Part shown: in pieces, positions 12,282 through 21,267 of the stretch | Position numbering within the stretch: the first letter of the stretch is position 1 | Layout of the letters: each line of letters opens with the position of its first letter | Assembly: GCF_003050865.1 (NCBI RefSeq) | Contig: NZ_QAOK01000014.1 | Span: 1 to 64,000 of the forward strand | DNA: 64,000 bases | Source: Nitrosospira multiformis | GTDB taxonomy: Bacteria > Pseudomonadota > Gammaproteobacteria > Burkholderiales > Nitrosomonadaceae | Reading direction: 5' to 3' | Made by a program: the position numbers and the translations under genes | The notes under the pieces: generated by a model | Seen by the model: the letters and a program-made list of their open reading frames with translations, nothing else | Databases searched by the model: none | Told to the model about the DNA's origin: nothing

Positions 12282-13127
12282 TCATTTCCCTGCTCTCTCC
12301 ATTTCCATCTGCCTCACCCTCTCAAAAAAACATACCGCTGCCGCAGCCGCCGCATTCAGTGATTCCGCACCCCCTGGCATGGGGATAGTAATCTGTTCAT
12401 GGGCGACCTGAAGCAACCCATCGCTCAAACCCGCACCCTCGTTCCCGAATACGAAGGCTACCGGGTCGGTCAATCTCATCTGGTAAAGATTTTTTCTCGC
12501 ACCCAGTATGCTTGCAATCACCTTGCCTCTGAACGCCCGTGCAACTTCTGCCAGATTGGCACCTTCGTGGATTCGAACAAGGAAATGAGCGCCCATGGCG
12601 GCCCGAAGCGTCTTCGGCGACCAGGCGTCGGCACAGCCGTTGGAAAGATACACGTCGCTCGCACCAGCCGCGGCGGCGGAACGCAGTATGGAGCCGACGT
12701 TGCCAGGGTCTTGTATGGCTTCAAGCAATGCACAGAAGCTTTCTGCCTGCCCTCTCTTTTGCACGGGAATGGCTTCAGGAGAAGGAATCGGTACCACAGC
12801 CATGAGGCCGGTTTCAGTCTTTACTGTGGAAACTTCGCGGAACAACGCGTCCGGCAGAACTATGGCTTTCGCTTCCCGGTGGGGGCCGCCACCTTTTGTC
12901 ACCTGCGTCACTTTTGTTACTTTTTCCAGCAGGAATCTGATTTCCGGGTTTTCACGCCCGGTCTCGCTCACGACCAGCTTTTCTGGCTCTCCCAGCGCAA
13001 AATAAGCTTCAATCAGATGAATGCCGTCAAGGAGTGTCAGTCCCGCAATTCGCCGTTGCCGGGATGATTCCTGCAATTTAACCAGTTCTTTGAAGGTGGG
13101 ATTATCGCGAGAGGTAATAAACTTCAT
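12282..13127 (-). CDS. TrmH/SpoU-family RNA 2'-O-methyltransferase
   Basis: A 281-residue SPOUT methyltransferase that uses SAM to methylate a ribose 2'-OH in tRNA or rRNA. The N-terminal substrate-binding domain (about 1-95) precedes the knot domain with all three SpoU motifs: LLEAIQDPGNVGSILRSA, FVFGNEGAGLS and IPMPGGAESLNAAAAAAV. It is related to RlmB/TsnR; exact target is uncertain. Its start codon overlaps the greB stop region by 4 bp (ATGA type), so the two are translationally coupled. Downstream, 12065-12281 separates it from the convergent MBL gene and shows no gene. Confidence 0.9.
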   Translation of the reverse strand: MKFITSRDNPTFKELVKLQESSRQRRIAGLTLLDGIHLIEAYFALGEPEKLVVSETGRENPEIRFLLEKVTKVTQVTKGGGPHREAKAIVLPDALFREVSTVKTETGLMAVVPIPSPEAIPVQKRGQAESFCALLEAIQDPGNVGSILRSAAAAGASDVYLSNGCADAWSPKTLRAAMGAHFLVRIHEGANLAEVARAFRGKVIASILGARKNLYQMRLTDPVAFVFGNEGAGLSDGLLQVAHEQITIPMPGGAESLNAAAAAAVCFFERVRQMEMERAGK

Positions 13128-13765
13128 TGAGGAGTGGAGTTATCGGCGGAGCCCGCCATCGCCCTCCCCGTTCCCGAACCCATCCCGAACGGTTCCATGG
13201 GAATTGCCTGGTACCTCACTTCCAGAATCTCCAGTTCTTCCGTTCCTCCGGGCGCATGTAATGTCACTACATCACCTTCGCGCGCTTTGATCAATGTCCG
13301 CGCCAGCGGCGAAACCCAGCTTATGTAGCCCCTGGTGGTATCGATCTCATTCACACCGACGATGGAAACCGTTTTCTCCTCGCCTTTCTCATTGGCATAG
13401 GTAACGGTGGCACCAAAAAATATCCGCGTTTCATCTTCCCGGGGCGTGGATGGATCGATGATTTCCGCCATTTCCAGTCGTCTGGTGAGAAAACGAATGC
13501 GCCGGTCGATTTCGCGCAGGCGCTTTTTGCCATAGATATAATCCGCGTTCTCCGAACGGTCGCCGTTTGCGGCAGCCCAGGAAACCGTTGCGGTTACCTG
13601 AGGACGTTCCCTGTTCATCAGCCACAAAAACTCGTCCATCAGCCGCTTATGCCCCTCCGGAGTGATGTAATTTTTGGCGCCGGAAGGTAATGACGGCAGA
13701 GCATCCCCGTTGCCTTCTTCGTCAAGGTCGTCAGGCTCGCTTTCCCTGGTAAATGCCTTGCTCAT
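13124..13765 (-). CDS. greB: Transcript cleavage factor GreB
   Basis: A 213-residue Gre factor that rescues backtracked RNA polymerase by stimulating 3' RNA cleavage through the secondary channel. The N-terminal coiled coil (about 33-105) carries the acidic tip region GDRSENADYIYGKKRLREID. The C-terminal FKBP-like domain includes FFGATVTYA, ISWVSPLARTL and EGDVVTLHAPGG. The GYISWVSPLA form and the KRLREIDRRIRFL helix favour GreB over GreA. About 30 acidic residues extend the N-terminus and a short low-complexity tail extends the C-terminus beyond the usual 160-residue length. Confidence 0.92.
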   Translation of the reverse strand: MSKAFTRESEPDDLDEEGNGDALPSLPSGAKNYITPEGHKRLMDEFLWLMNRERPQVTATVSWAAANGDRSENADYIYGKKRLREIDRRIRFLTRRLEMAEIIDPSTPREDETRIFFGATVTYANEKGEEKTVSIVGVNEIDTTRGYISWVSPLARTLIKAREGDVVTLHAPGGTEELEILEVRYQAIPMEPFGMGSGTGRAMAGSADNSTPQ

Positions 13766-13895
13766 GCTTACTCATTCAATCTCATTCAATCGATCAGCAA
13801 TCGGATCCGGTCTTGTGACAAACAGGCACAATGCCTGCACCCGTTTGACAGATCCAGATCAGAAATCCGGGCTCCCAACTATTTTCGCGATGTTT

Positions 13896-14900
13896 TTACA
13901 CCTCATCCAGCATTCTTCGGGCTTCTTCCGCAGCCCCAAGCAATCCGACTTTTGGATTCATCACCACATGTACCGGAATTTCCTCCATCAGCCCGGAAAA
14001 GCGTCCTTTGTCGCAAAATGCTTTCATGAAACTGCCTTCTCTCAATTTGTCGATAATTTTTGGCGCAATCCCTCCCGCCACATATACGCCACCCCGGCAC
14101 AGGCCCGCCAGGGCCAGATCGCCGGCATAGGCCCCGTAAACCTCGACAAATAAATCCATTGCTTTCACTGCTAGCGGGTGCTTCTGGTTGAAGGCGAGAT
14201 CGGATATACGAGCGGCATCATCTTCTTCCAGCTGCATCGGTATCCGTTCGCGGTTGTCATCCGATTCTTCCTGCAGAAAACGAAAAACATTTGTCAGCCC
14301 CGGACCGGAGAGTATCCGCTCGACCGATACATGGCCCAGGCGTTTTCGCAGATGATGCAACAACCGGTCCTGCAACTCATTCGCCGGTGCAAAATCAATA
14401 TGTCCAGCTTCGCTCGGCAGCGATGAATAGTCTCCATCTTGCCAGGCGAGCCATGCCACTCCCATCCCGGTACCCGCACCCAGTACGACTCGCATCCGGC
14501 CGGCATGACATTGGCCGGCCTGCAACGTCATCAGGTCGTTTTCCTGCAGGATACCCACACCCGATGCCACGGCTGCAAAGTCATTGATGAGTTTTACTTT
14601 GGGAATGGAAAATTCCGAGGAGAGCGCCGCGGAGTTCATCACCCACGGCAAATTTGTGAGTGCTACTTCCTGTCTGGCAATCGGCCCCGCTACCGCGAAA
14701 CAGGCGCTCCCGGGATTGCCATCAATATCGAGCGTGGAGACTTCATTCATAAAGTCCCGGAGTATGTCCGAAAAACTCGAATAGACCGAGCTCTCATAGC
14801 GTCGTTCGCAGCGTACCCGGATATTGCCGTCTTTCAGTTCTGCCGCTTGCAGCAAGGTCTTGGTTCCGCCAATGTCGCCACTGATGAAATATTCGTTCAC
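13896..14900 (-). CDS. glk: Glucokinase
   Basis: A 334-residue bacterial glucokinase of the proteobacterial Glk family, converting glucose to glucose-6-phosphate with ATP. Residues 8-15 are the phosphate-binding GDIGGTKT, and family motifs GAGTGMGVAWL, LPSEAGHIDFAP and GVYVAGGIAPK follow. The start overlaps the stop of mtfA by 4 bp, giving a coupled mtfA-glk pair. That is notable because MtfA controls glucose uptake in E. coli. In an autotroph the enzyme may serve storage or sucrose metabolism (inference). Confidence 0.94.
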   Translation of the reverse strand: MNEYFISGDIGGTKTLLQAAELKDGNIRVRCERRYESSVYSSFSDILRDFMNEVSTLDIDGNPGSACFAVAGPIARQEVALTNLPWVMNSAALSSEFSIPKVKLINDFAAVASGVGILQENDLMTLQAGQCHAGRMRVVLGAGTGMGVAWLAWQDGDYSSLPSEAGHIDFAPANELQDRLLHHLRKRLGHVSVERILSGPGLTNVFRFLQEESDDNRERIPMQLEEDDAARISDLAFNQKHPLAVKAMDLFVEVYGAYAGDLALAGLCRGGVYVAGGIAPKIIDKLREGSFMKAFCDKGRFSGLMEEIPVHVVMNPKVGLLGAAEEARRMLDEV

Positions 14901-15682
14901 TGTTCACTCCATCGCTGTGCGGGGTCTTGACGATAAAACAGCGCGAGCTGCTCATATACTGCCGGGAAATGTATTCTGACAGAGAGAGGCATTTCGAAAA
15001 AAGCTTCGCTGATCACCGCGAAGAACTCTGCCGGACTCTCGGCCGCATAAGGGTCGATTTCCATCATCTCCCCCTCGTCGATACTCCTGCAAAAATCCGC
15101 ATAAGCTTTACTGAACGCTTCACTCCATGTCTGCTGGCTCATATCCGGATGTATGGGAGGAAACCCGTTGGCCTCCCCATTCAGCATATCCAGCTTGTGG
15201 GCAAATTCGTGTATGACAACATTGTATCCCTGTCTGATCCCGGTTCCTGCCATAGCAGCCACCGTATCTTCCCAGGAGAGAATCACCGGTCCACCCAGCC
15301 AGGATTCGCCGGATGCAGGCTCCACTGCATGATGCACGATGCCGTCCTCATCCACATATTCGTAATCGCGAATAAATTCACCCGGATAAACGATGATTTC
15401 TACCCAGCCATCGTAATAATCGAGATCGAGATTCAGGATCAGAATGCACGCCTGTGCAGCGATCAGTACGCGCATTTCGTCGGTGATCACCAGTCCGTGG
15501 GCACCGCTGACTTGCTTGACGTGAAGAAACAGTATGACGCATTCCCGCAAGCGCTCGAGTTCAGCCGCTTCGAGCGCACGCAGGAATCGCAGGTGTGTTA
15601 TCGCGTTCTGCCAGATATCATCGGGGACGGATTGATTCTCGATGATACGGCGGCGATACCAGGTTTTGATGTTCGAGAGCAT
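14897..15682 (-). CDS. mtfA: MtfA-like zinc metallopeptidase
   Basis: A 261-residue member of the MtfA (Mlc titration factor A, YeeI) family. The zinc motif HEFAH is at 158-162 (H158, E159, H162), and a downstream glutamate in ESPAEFFAVISEAFFE would be the third ligand. Family motifs GWVEIIVYPGEF and GPVILSW are present. In E. coli MtfA binds the repressor Mlc, derepressing ptsG. No Mlc or PTS gene is visible here, but the gene is coupled to glk, echoing a link to glucose. Confidence 0.9.
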   Translation of the reverse strand: MLSNIKTWYRRRIIENQSVPDDIWQNAITHLRFLRALEAAELERLRECVILFLHVKQVSGAHGLVITDEMRVLIAAQACILILNLDLDYYDGWVEIIVYPGEFIRDYEYVDEDGIVHHAVEPASGESWLGGPVILSWEDTVAAMAGTGIRQGYNVVIHEFAHKLDMLNGEANGFPPIHPDMSQQTWSEAFSKAYADFCRSIDEGEMMEIDPYAAESPAEFFAVISEAFFEMPLSVRIHFPAVYEQLALFYRQDPAQRWSEQ

Positions 15683-15727
15683 GGGGGATTCTGGATGTAT
15701 CCTCCTGCATGTGTTGCCCGCCGGGAC

Positions 15728-16870
15728 TTATCTGGAGGCTTCTTCATCCGTCGGTTCCATCACTGACGTTTCCATTTCCAGTTGAGGCGGCTCGAGATCC
15801 ACGGCCTCTATGCGGGCAAAACGTTGGCTTATCTTCCGGCTTGAAACATGCACCTCTTCCACGTCCTGATTAGCCTGACGGATATGGTCTGCAAGTTTTT
15901 TCATACGCTCGTCAAAGCGTGCAAAATCCTTGCCCAGCCTGGACAGTTCGTTCTTGATGATGTGTACCTGCTCGCGGGTTTCGATATCCTTGAGCACGGC
16001 GCGCGCGGTATTCAGTACCGCCATCAGGGTGGTAGGCGAAACTATCCACACCTGCTTCTGCATGGCGTAATCGACTATGTCCGAATGATAGGCATGGATT
16101 TCGGCGAAAACAGCCTCTGCCGGCACGAACATCACCGCCCCGTCGCAGGTTTCGGGCGGCAGGATATATTTTCCGGCAATGTCATCCACATGTTTTTTCA
16201 CGTCTGCCTTGAACTGCTTCTGGGCCAGGGCACGACTCGTTTCATCCGTATGACGATCGAACATGCGATGAAAATTTTCCAGCGGAAATTTTGAATCGAC
16301 CGCGACCATTCCCGTTGGAGGTGGCAGCTTCAGCACGCAATCGGCGCGGCCGCCGTTGGAAAGCGTATGCTGCATTTCGTACGCAGAGGGCGGCAGAATG
16401 TTGCGAACCAGCGCCTCCAGTTGCACTTCGCCAAATGCACCGCGCGAGCGTTTGTCGCCCAGGAGTTCCTGCAGGCTCACCATATTGGTGGTCAGGCTGT
16501 CGATCTTTTTCTGGGCTTCATCGATTGTCGCAAGCCGCGTCATGACGCTGGTGAAAGTCTCGTTGGTTTTCCTGAACCCTTCGTCGAGACGTTCCGCCAC
16601 CCGACCACTGATCTGGTCCAGCCGCGCTTCCACCGTTCCCCGCAGCTGATCGGAATTCCTGCCCAGGACCTCGGAAAGCCGGTTGCCCTGGTTTGACAGT
16701 CCTTCATGCAAATCCTTGAGCATGTCGCGATGCTTGTCTTCCATCAGCCTTGCCTGCTGCCCCAGCAGTTCGCGCACCATGGTCGAGAGCATGCCGAGCC
16801 TGATCACCAGATAGGCCATGGTGACAAGCAGAATCGCGGCAGCAGTAATGATCAGCAGGTAGTCTGGCAT
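15728..16870 (-). CDS. rmuC: DNA recombination protein RmuC
   Basis: A 380-residue RmuC-family protein, known to limit recombination between inverted repeats. It has an N-terminal membrane segment (about 4-26), a long coiled coil (about 35-135) and a nuclease-like core. Core motifs are GAFGEVQLEALV, GRADCVLKLP, VAVDSKFPLENF and VSPTTLMAVLNT; the AVDSKFP strand matches the PD-(D/E)XK-like site of the family. Coiled coil plus anchor suggests a membrane-tethered DNA-processing factor. It lies 45 bp upstream of mtfA and may share its transcript. Confidence 0.92.
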   Translation of the reverse strand: MPDYLLIITAAAILLVTMAYLVIRLGMLSTMVRELLGQQARLMEDKHRDMLKDLHEGLSNQGNRLSEVLGRNSDQLRGTVEARLDQISGRVAERLDEGFRKTNETFTSVMTRLATIDEAQKKIDSLTTNMVSLQELLGDKRSRGAFGEVQLEALVRNILPPSAYEMQHTLSNGGRADCVLKLPPPTGMVAVDSKFPLENFHRMFDRHTDETSRALAQKQFKADVKKHVDDIAGKYILPPETCDGAVMFVPAEAVFAEIHAYHSDIVDYAMQKQVWIVSPTTLMAVLNTARAVLKDIETREQVHIIKNELSRLGKDFARFDERMKKLADHIRQANQDVEEVHVSSRKISQRFARIEAVDLEPPQLEMETSVMEPTDEEASR

Positions 16871-16984
16871 TATTTTCTGAAGTATACCGGAGAATAGTCT
16901 TTATCTGCCTGCTTTTACTGATCAGGAGAAAAACCATCGGTTGCCCTGGAAAGGCCTTCCACAGACAGCGGACCGAAACCCGGA

Positions 16985-17014
16985 AATCGGAATCGGAATC
17001 GGAATCGGAATCGG
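16985..17014. repeat. Hexanucleotide tandem repeat (AATCGG)5
   Basis: Five perfect tandem copies of AATCGG lie about 115 bp upstream of the rmuC start and just beyond the 3' end of the PW-rich hypothetical gene. The unit is 6 bp, so copy changes would not shift a frame but would alter spacing in the rmuC upstream region. Confidence 0.9.
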
Positions 17015-17062
17015 TAACTGAGCATAGTATGCAGCATGCTGAATTTTCCAGTGCTCCAGAAA

Positions 17063-17521
17063 TTATCTTGCACGACCGGCCTGATACAATTCGCTTTGCA
17101 TCTGCAGCTTCCGCCATCTCTCCTGGCGCTGCCTGGAGCGCTCCTCGTAGCTGCTCAATCGCTGCTTGCTTTCATGACTTTTCTCGGCCCGCTCCTTTCG
17201 CGCCTTCCTGCCCGCCCGACGCCTGCTCTCCACAGATCTTTCCTCTCCCGTGGCATCTTTCGGTCTAACCTCCTCCGAAGCCTCTTCCCATGGGCGCGAT
17301 TCTCTTGGATTCGGCTGCAAGGGTTTCGTCTCCAACGGGTTGGCGTCCCACGGACGCACTTCCCAGGGTTTTGGTTCGCCGCTTTCCTTCCCGCGCTGTT
17401 TTGTCTGGGTTTTCTGAGGCCCTGGCTTTCCCCACGGATTATCATCAGATGCCGCAGCGGGCTGTACGATCAGCATCGCAAAACCGAGCAGCACCATCAA
17501 TCGGGTAAAACATATGTTCAT
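17063..17521 (-). CDS. Exported low-complexity protein, unknown function
   Basis: A 152-residue protein I do not recognise. It has a clear signal peptide (hydrophobic MVLLGFAMLIVQPAAA, cleavage about residue 24). The mature part is strongly charged. First comes a Pro/Trp-rich stretch with a quasi-repeat of PW followed by acidic or Asn-Pro units (KPWEV, RPWDA, RPWEE). Then follows a helical Arg/Glu-rich tail likely to form a coiled coil. No cysteines remain after cleavage. It could be a small periplasmic or cell-wall associated protein. Confidence 0.65.
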   Translation of the reverse strand: MNICFTRLMVLLGFAMLIVQPAAASDDNPWGKPGPQKTQTKQRGKESGEPKPWEVRPWDANPLETKPLQPNPRESRPWEEASEEVRPKDATGEERSVESRRRAGRKARKERAEKSHESKQRLSSYEERSRQRQERWRKLQMQSELYQAGRAR

Positions 17522-17563
17522 ATTTCATTACCCCCTTTCAAAAGGTAACAATCCAATCATCGT

Positions 17564-18139
17564 TTATATCAGCCGCCCCTGTTGCGCAGGATAAAAAATT
17601 TTCAGGCCATCCGTCTGCGCCCATGGAGTCAGTGAATGCGGTTTTCGTCCATGGTTATCGATGATGTCTTCCACCCGCACGCCACGGACGACAAGCGCGT
17701 CCGCAATCAATGAACGATGGCATCGCCAGGGAACGGCCTCGGCGCACATCAATGCGCAACAGTCATGCGCAGCGAGCTCGATAACCTGGTTCACATTTTC
17801 CACAAATTCCTGAGTTTGCATATAGTCCGCATAGCCACGGAAGGATGCATTGCGCCAGCCCTCATTGATCGAGTCCTTGCGCGCACGCCGAAGCCCACCC
17901 AGGCCAGGTAAATGAGTGTACTTGATACCCGCTGCTCGCAGAGAATCAGGCAGGGTTTCCTTGTTGAACTGGGGATTATGCCGCGAACGCGGTACGGTTC
18001 GTACATCGAGCAGGTGTGTAACTTCGTTTTTTTTCAACAGATTGACGAATTCTTCAAGAGGATGAGTTGAATGTCCGATGGTGCATATCAAGGGCTCTGC
18101 ACCGAAGGAATCTTTCATGCTGTTCGCGGTGGCTTCCAT
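17564..18139 (-). CDS. DUF488 family protein
   Basis: A 191-residue DUF488 protein. Diagnostic segments are ICTIGHSTHPLEEFVNLL at the N-terminus, LLDVRTVPRSRHNPQFN, YTHLPGLGG, and MCAEAVPWRCHRSLIAD near the end. The CxE..WRCHR motif with two cysteines is the most conserved part of the family. Biochemical role is unknown; members often sit with DNA repair or stress genes. It stands 42 bp from the downstream exported protein gene in the same orientation. Confidence 0.85.
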   Translation of the reverse strand: MEATANSMKDSFGAEPLICTIGHSTHPLEEFVNLLKKNEVTHLLDVRTVPRSRHNPQFNKETLPDSLRAAGIKYTHLPGLGGLRRARKDSINEGWRNASFRGYADYMQTQEFVENVNQVIELAAHDCCALMCAEAVPWRCHRSLIADALVVRGVRVEDIIDNHGRKPHSLTPWAQTDGLKIFYPAQQGRLI

Positions 18140-18254
18140 AGGAGCGCTAAAAATCCAGTCTGTAGTAGACCCCCATACCGGGAAGGTACGATCTGGATTA
18201 AATCCGGCTTCAGGGCCTGTTTTGTGATGAATCAGCCGATATTGCTTGCTATCG

Positions 18255-20009
18255 CTATTGCCCCGCCACTGTCATAGGCGAAAAAACACACCCGAAGCGG
18301 GAGGCGCTGAGTTTCACGTCCGCCCGTACCCACGCCTTATTGAAACGCTCTTCAATCAACGCCGCCCGCTCGTTTTTGCCCTGTGCCCGCAGAGCCTGCA
18401 ACAAGCCATAAAGCGCCCATCCATTGTTGCGATTGCGCCGCAGGTCTTCCCAGTATACTGTCTCGGCTTCGGCGGGATGTCCTGCTTCGAGCAACAGGGC
18501 CCCCAGCGTCAACCGCGGGGGCGCTTGCCATTCCGGCGGCTCGGTGTAAGCCAGTGAATCCTCGAGACGAACCGCCTGCTCCAGATACGCAATGGCGGAA
18601 TCGAACTGTCCGCGCGCAGCGGCAATCTCGCCGGCGAGGACCGCGGGACCGATGCTCAAAACCGAGCGCGCTGTATTGACGGAAAGAAGTCTCCCATCGA
18701 GCGACTCATCCTTCATGATCCCCCGTAAAGCAGCCAGCTCCTGCTCAGCCTGGGGCAACTGCCGCTTGGCGACAAAGGCAAGGCCCCGTGCATAGTGCCA
18801 TCCGCCTTTCAGAAACGCATTGCTTGAGGGAGGCTCCGGTTCCTGAAGCATTTCGTCCCACTTGCCAAACCTTGTAAGCGCCCAATAAGGTACCACCCGG
18901 AATATTCCGGTCATGGGCATTTCTTTCAAAACCGCGTCGTCGATGGTGCTCGCGACCTCTCTTGCCGATTCGATCGCCAGTTCGCTTTGGCCATCGGCAG
19001 TGGCAACAGCCCAGAGAAAGTGAATATTGTGGGGAAAATAGGCCATCGCATAAAAGCCATGCTCATGCTGCCGGACGAGATATCTCACATCGGCCGCGAT
19101 TGCACGCTGATTGGCATTTATTGCATCTTCGTAGCGGCCCACGCGCAGGTAAATGTGCGACGGCATATGTATCAGGTGACCGGCGTCGGGCATCAGTGTT
19201 AGCAGCGTATCGGCTGCCTGCTCGGCTCGCTCCGGCATGTTGGTCGGTTCCATGAGGTGGATATACATGTGTGTCGCGCCGGGATGCCGGGGATTGCCTT
19301 GCAGCACATTCTCGGTAACTGCAACGATTTCCTTTGTCCCTTCCATCGGATAGTCATCGCGCATCCAGTAACCCCACGGACTGGTATCCATTACCGATTC
19401 TACAAAAAGCATCGCGATATCCTGATCACCGCGAAAACGCCGATGTACCTCTCGCATAGCATTTGCATAGGCCTTGTCGTTGGCCTTTCTATCTTCGGGA
19501 TTGCCGGTGTACCGCTTTTCCAGAGCCCCGATCAACGCACGCTCCCTGGCAGACGCGCTTGAACCGAGAGAAGCGGCCCTTCTGATCAGTTCCAGCGCCA
19601 ACGCTTCGTTTTTTGCCTCCATGGGCGCGTTGATATTGGGTCCGAGCACGAGCGCCTGCCCCCAGTAAGCCATTGCGAGAGCAGGATCCAGCCGCGCCGC
19701 TTCCCTGAATGCACGTCCCGCTTCCGCATGATTGAAAGCATAGGAGAGATTCAGGCCCTGATTCATATAATGCTGCGCCAACTGATTGCCGGTGCTGACG
19801 GGAAACGTATGCGAACCGAGATTCAGCAGCCGGGGAGCCCCGTAATCAGCGCCCATTCGCTCACCCGATCCTTCCTGACGGCGAGTTGCGTGTTCTCCGG
19901 CAGGCTCTCCGATCTCGCTGCTTTGTCCATTCTGGGCAAAAGCGCCGGAGGTTGTCCCGATCACGGACATTATTACCAGGGCAATGAAATAAAGAACGTA
20001 GGCTTGCAT
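18255..20009 (-). CDS. Exported tetratricopeptide-repeat protein
   Basis: A 584-residue TPR protein. It has an N-terminal signal peptide (hydrophobic stretch ending SGAFA, cleavage about residue 25). TPR-like helical pairs are recognisable at about 80-150 (AGRAFREAARLDPALAMAYWGQALV), 265-330 and at the C-terminus (AAARGQFDSAIAYLEQAVRLED and the next repeat). The middle contains HMYIHLMEP and HMPSHIYLRVGRYEDAI, the His-rich pattern typical of a widespread exported TPR family of unknown function. AAGGAGAGATCA supports the ATG at 20009. It is likely periplasmic; no enzyme motif is apparent. Confidence 0.82.
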   Translation of the reverse strand: MQAYVLYFIALVIMSVIGTTSGAFAQNGQSSEIGEPAGEHATRRQEGSGERMGADYGAPRLLNLGSHTFPVSTGNQLAQHYMNQGLNLSYAFNHAEAGRAFREAARLDPALAMAYWGQALVLGPNINAPMEAKNEALALELIRRAASLGSSASARERALIGALEKRYTGNPEDRKANDKAYANAMREVHRRFRGDQDIAMLFVESVMDTSPWGYWMRDDYPMEGTKEIVAVTENVLQGNPRHPGATHMYIHLMEPTNMPERAEQAADTLLTLMPDAGHLIHMPSHIYLRVGRYEDAINANQRAIAADVRYLVRQHEHGFYAMAYFPHNIHFLWAVATADGQSELAIESAREVASTIDDAVLKEMPMTGIFRVVPYWALTRFGKWDEMLQEPEPPSSNAFLKGGWHYARGLAFVAKRQLPQAEQELAALRGIMKDESLDGRLLSVNTARSVLSIGPAVLAGEIAAARGQFDSAIAYLEQAVRLEDSLAYTEPPEWQAPPRLTLGALLLEAGHPAEAETVYWEDLRRNRNNGWALYGLLQALRAQGKNERAALIEERFNKAWVRADVKLSASRFGCVFSPMTVAGQ

Positions 20010-20224
20010 TGATCTCTCCTTGTCAGCCGGTTATCACAGGTTCGACTGCGTCTGATCGAACTCCGAAAACCGCATTTTGGTATTTTGATATGCAGCAATA
20101 ACGAGACAATAAATAAATAACCCTAACTCAAAAAGCGTTATAAACGAATATCCACATATTCACCCGTAAAATTTTGCTGCCGGAGCGCGGATCTTCCTCG
20201 GCCATGACGGATTTGAAACATGAC

Positions 20225-20968
20225 TCATAGCGGCAACTCGTGGGGCAACTCGGGCAACTCGTGGCGCAGTTCCGACAGGCGGGACAGGCAAAAATGAATG
20301 AAGGCCAGCCCTGCCAGCACAGCGGCGAACAGGTTTAAAATCGGCACGAATTGCACCAGCCCCGCGAGCAGTCCCAATCCCCACAACAAAGGCCGGTCCC
20401 TGGAAAATATAGCTCGCATTTCTTCCTGGGTGGCATGTTCCGCCAGCGCATCATAGCGAAACAGGCGCTGGTTCAGATAGGCGGCAGCAATAAACGGGAT
20501 AACCACGCCTGCACCCGCCAGCCATAATGGAAGGGTAACCAGCCAGATGGCAATGAAAATGGCAAGAGCAATCCCCGCATTGAGCAGACTGCCGGCGAGC
20601 GTCCCGCCTTTTTCGCGCTTGAGCAGTGGATAGTCGCGACGCGCGACCAGGCCGATCAGGGCAGGCATCGCGAACAGGGCAGTAATCACGAGTGCGGTCA
20701 CAAAAACCAGTGGCACAAACAGAATCAGATGTGCGATCGCCTGGATTCCATAGGCGATCCACCTCGGTTCAACGCCTTCAAGCCAGGTCTGGATACCGAT
20801 CGCCGTCAGCGCCTCGGCTATCCAACCGGAGAAGGTCCCCCAGAAGGCCACGCCCAGAACCACCCACAGCAGACTTGCTGCGAGAATAGGCCAGACGATG
20901 ATCCATAACACCTGAAACTGAAACAAATCACGAAATGCCCGTGATAACGCCTGAAATATCGACTCCAC
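20225..20968 (-). CDS. EI24-domain integral membrane protein (CysZ-like)
   Basis: A 247-residue membrane protein of the EI24 superfamily with four or more hydrophobic segments. In this family CysZ is a sulfate channel, but many betaproteobacterial members are uncharacterised. I start at GTG 20968, preceded by GGAAGGGGGAAG, giving VESIFQALSRAFRDLF as N-terminus and a length close to CysZ. The open frame extends 37 residues further to an ATG at 21079, but that stretch has no family character. Between this gene and 20010 nothing else is visible. Confidence 0.78.
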   Translation of the reverse strand: MESIFQALSRAFRDLFQFQVLWIIVWPILAASLLWVVLGVAFWGTFSGWIAEALTAIGIQTWLEGVEPRWIAYGIQAIAHLILFVPLVFVTALVITALFAMPALIGLVARRDYPLLKREKGGTLAGSLLNAGIALAIFIAIWLVTLPLWLAGAGVVIPFIAAAYLNQRLFRYDALAEHATQEEMRAIFSRDRPLLWGLGLLAGLVQFVPILNLFAAVLAGLAFIHFCLSRLSELRHELPELPHELPL

Positions 20969-21267
20969 ACTTCCCCCTTCCAAGTACCGGAATTCGGCCA
21001 TGAACGAGAGAGTCGGCATTATATAAACCGCCGAATTGGCTGTGGCTCGTCTTCTCCCGCACTTTTCAATCCAGTTCAAAAATCACAACGAACTCATGGT
21101 AAGCCACGAATGACTGCACGCCCCCCAATCCCACTGAGCCCTCACTCTACTTGATTTATAGTTGAAAAGTTCAGCTATGGCTGGAATGACGATACACAGC
21201 ATGATAGACGGAACAATACACGGCAGAAGCGGCGGCGATGAAAGGGATTAAAAGCTTAACTGCTCAA

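Noticed and set aside
14927-15766. 279-residue plus-strand open frame opposite mtfA
   Set aside because: It mirrors the mtfA codons on the other strand; mtfA has its full zinc motif.
16985-17014. Considered as a phase-variation switch
   Set aside because: The unit is 6 bp and lies outside reading frames, so copy changes cannot switch a frame on or off.
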